64,000 nt of DNA, taken from assembly GCA_013360915.1 (NCBI GenBank), contig JABWAT010000001.1:532981-596980 (forward strand). The letters are read 5' to 3'. The position numbers and the translations under genes were made by a program. Below the pieces are notes generated by a model. It was not told the origin of the DNA. It was given only the letters and a program-made list of their open reading frames with translations, and did not search any database. This document shows positions 63,253 to 64,000 of the stretch, one piece after another (position 1 is the stretch's first letter; each line of letters opens with the position of its first letter). This DNA comes from Bacteroidota bacterium. Its GTDB lineage: Bacteria > Bacteroidota > JABWAT01.

Positions 63253-64000
63253 TGACTGACATCAACTTAAGCCGTCTGCACCGCTGGGGTGAAGGGATCT
63301 TCACCACCCTTCTCATTCAATCGGGCCATCCCGTCAACCTGGATGCCCATCTGGTCCGCCTGAAACAGGCTGGTCAGCTCATTGGCCTGACCCCTGCTCT
63401 GGACCGCGAATTTTTTTTGCAGCAGATATCCCGGCTGTCTCATGGAACCAATTGTGTCATCCGTTTGGAATTCAGTGTTCCAGATGATCTCACAGACCCA
63501 CCTCAGGTGTCCTTATCGGCCCGTCCATTACCAAAAGAGTGGTCTCAGTTACCCGAAACTGGTGTTTCACTGGTGGAATCAGCCATCAGCTATTCGCCTC
63601 CGTTTCCCGATGTCGGCTGGATAAAATGGAATGCCTGGCAACCCTGGGCCATCCTCAGACGCCAGCTTCAGTCAGAATGGGATGTCATCGTCACCGATGG
63701 TTCTGAATGGCTGGAGACCACCCGGGCAGGTCTGGTTGCTGTGAGAAATGATGAGTGGTTTACCAATCAATCCGGCGGCCGGTGCCTGAAGAGCACCGCC
63801 ATCGCGGCTGTTAAAATCTGGAGGGAAACTCTGGGCCTGACGGTGCAGGAAACTGTATTCACCCGTGAATTCTGCAACGAGGTCAGCCAGTGGTTTGTGG
63901 CCAATGCAGTGATTGGTCTGGTTCCTGTGGTTTCCATCACCCTGCGTGACGGGTTGGTCCGGTCGTTTCCGCCTGCAAACGGCCCGGCTCATGAGTTCCG
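63252..64000 (+). CDS. Class IV aminotransferase-like (PabC/IlvE fold), C-terminus beyond window
   Basis: Partial, 249 codons present. MTDINLSRLHRWGEGIFTTLL resembles the GDGVFETL start of fold-type IV PLP enzymes, followed by LDAHLVRLKQAGQLIGL. WIKWNAW likely holds the PLP lysine, LETTRAGLVAVRNDEW the cofactor-binding Glu region, and FVANAVIGLVPV the C-terminal core. Divergent from typical PabC, for instance many Trp residues. It could make p-aminobenzoate or act on a branched-chain amino acid. Confidence 0.7.
   Translation, partial: MTDINLSRLHRWGEGIFTTLLIQSGHPVNLDAHLVRLKQAGQLIGLTPALDREFFLQQISRLSHGTNCVIRLEFSVPDDLTDPPQVSLSARPLPKEWSQLPETGVSLVESAISYSPPFPDVGWIKWNAWQPWAILRRQLQSEWDVIVTDGSEWLETTRAGLVAVRNDEWFTNQSGGRCLKSTAIAAVKIWRETLGLTVQETVFTREFCNEVSQWFVANAVIGLVPVVSITLRDGLVRSFPPANGPAHEF

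Noticed and set aside
1-64000. CRISPR arrays, tRNA or rRNA genes, integrases and prophage genes
   Set aside because: No regularly spaced direct repeats of CRISPR type, no cloverleaf or rRNA sequence and no recombinase or phage protein recognised by eye; a tRNAscan run could still find a missed one.

Overview
The window looks like a chromosomal segment from a bacterium of the Bacteroidota/Ignavibacteriota side of the FCB group. Three things point there. Four secreted proteins end in a Por-type (type IX) sorting domain with a YPNPFNPET-like motif. A PorD/DUF4835-like protein is encoded. At least four promoters fit the TTG-N20/21-TAnnTTTG form used by that group. I saw no SusC/SusD pair, so it does not look like a classical Bacteroides polysaccharide locus. 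The exact taxon cannot be fixed from the sequence alone.

Region 1 (1-28,700, all on the minus strand) is a large beta-mannan/glucomannan utilisation locus. It falls into four transcription units. Unit A (28,495 down to 11,304, ten genes with mostly 0-4 nt overlaps): ROK sugar kinase, GH26, SGNH esterase with type IX tail, GH5, aldo/keto reductase, GH2, carbohydrate-binding protein, GH2, GH26 with type IX tail, and an atypical clan GH-A enzyme. Unit B: SASA-type acetylesterase and a GH28-like protein. Unit C: GH5, GH26 and GH2 beta-mannosidase, all predicted lipoproteins. Unit D: GPH-type sugar symporter, GH130 mannosylglucose phosphorylase and a CE2 esterase cut by the window edge. A palindrome, core TTTATCA-N3-TGATAAA, lies 90-170 bp upstream of the first gene of every one of these units (six sites), which suggests one regulon under one unidentified regulator. 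The inferred route is deacetylation and endo-cleavage outside the cell, trimming at the surface or in the periplasm, import of short oligosaccharides, phosphorolysis by GH130 and phosphorylation by the ROK kinase.

Region 2 (28,700-41,600) holds a 700-bp gap with repeats (MITE-like element, heptamer array), then ispG (large form), a YhhQ-type queuosine-precursor transporter, a phosphomannomutase/phosphoglucomutase, a secreted M28 peptidase with type IX tail, recG, ispH, an outer-membrane barrel candidate and the PorD-like gene.

Region 3 (41,600-53,450) is housekeeping and DNA repair: lexA-dinB, a DsbD_2/SafE membrane protein, moaE, an O-methyltransferase, rpmB, pgsA, pgpA, cinA, recA-recX, an ECF sigma/anti-sigma pair, holA, an isoprenylcysteine-methyltransferase-like protein and glutathione peroxidase. 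Both lexA and recA carry a CTG-N10-CAG dyad at their promoters, a candidate SOS box.

Region 4 (53,500-64,000) starts with a three-gene unit made of a GlmM-like phosphohexomutase, a lone EutN/CcmL microcompartment vertex protein and a secreted GH57 amylase-like enzyme. It is followed on the other strand by yicC-gmk-rpoZ-coaBC-udg-dnaB, and then a truncated class IV aminotransferase at the right edge. No rRNA, tRNA, CRISPR array, prophage or intact insertion sequence was recognised.
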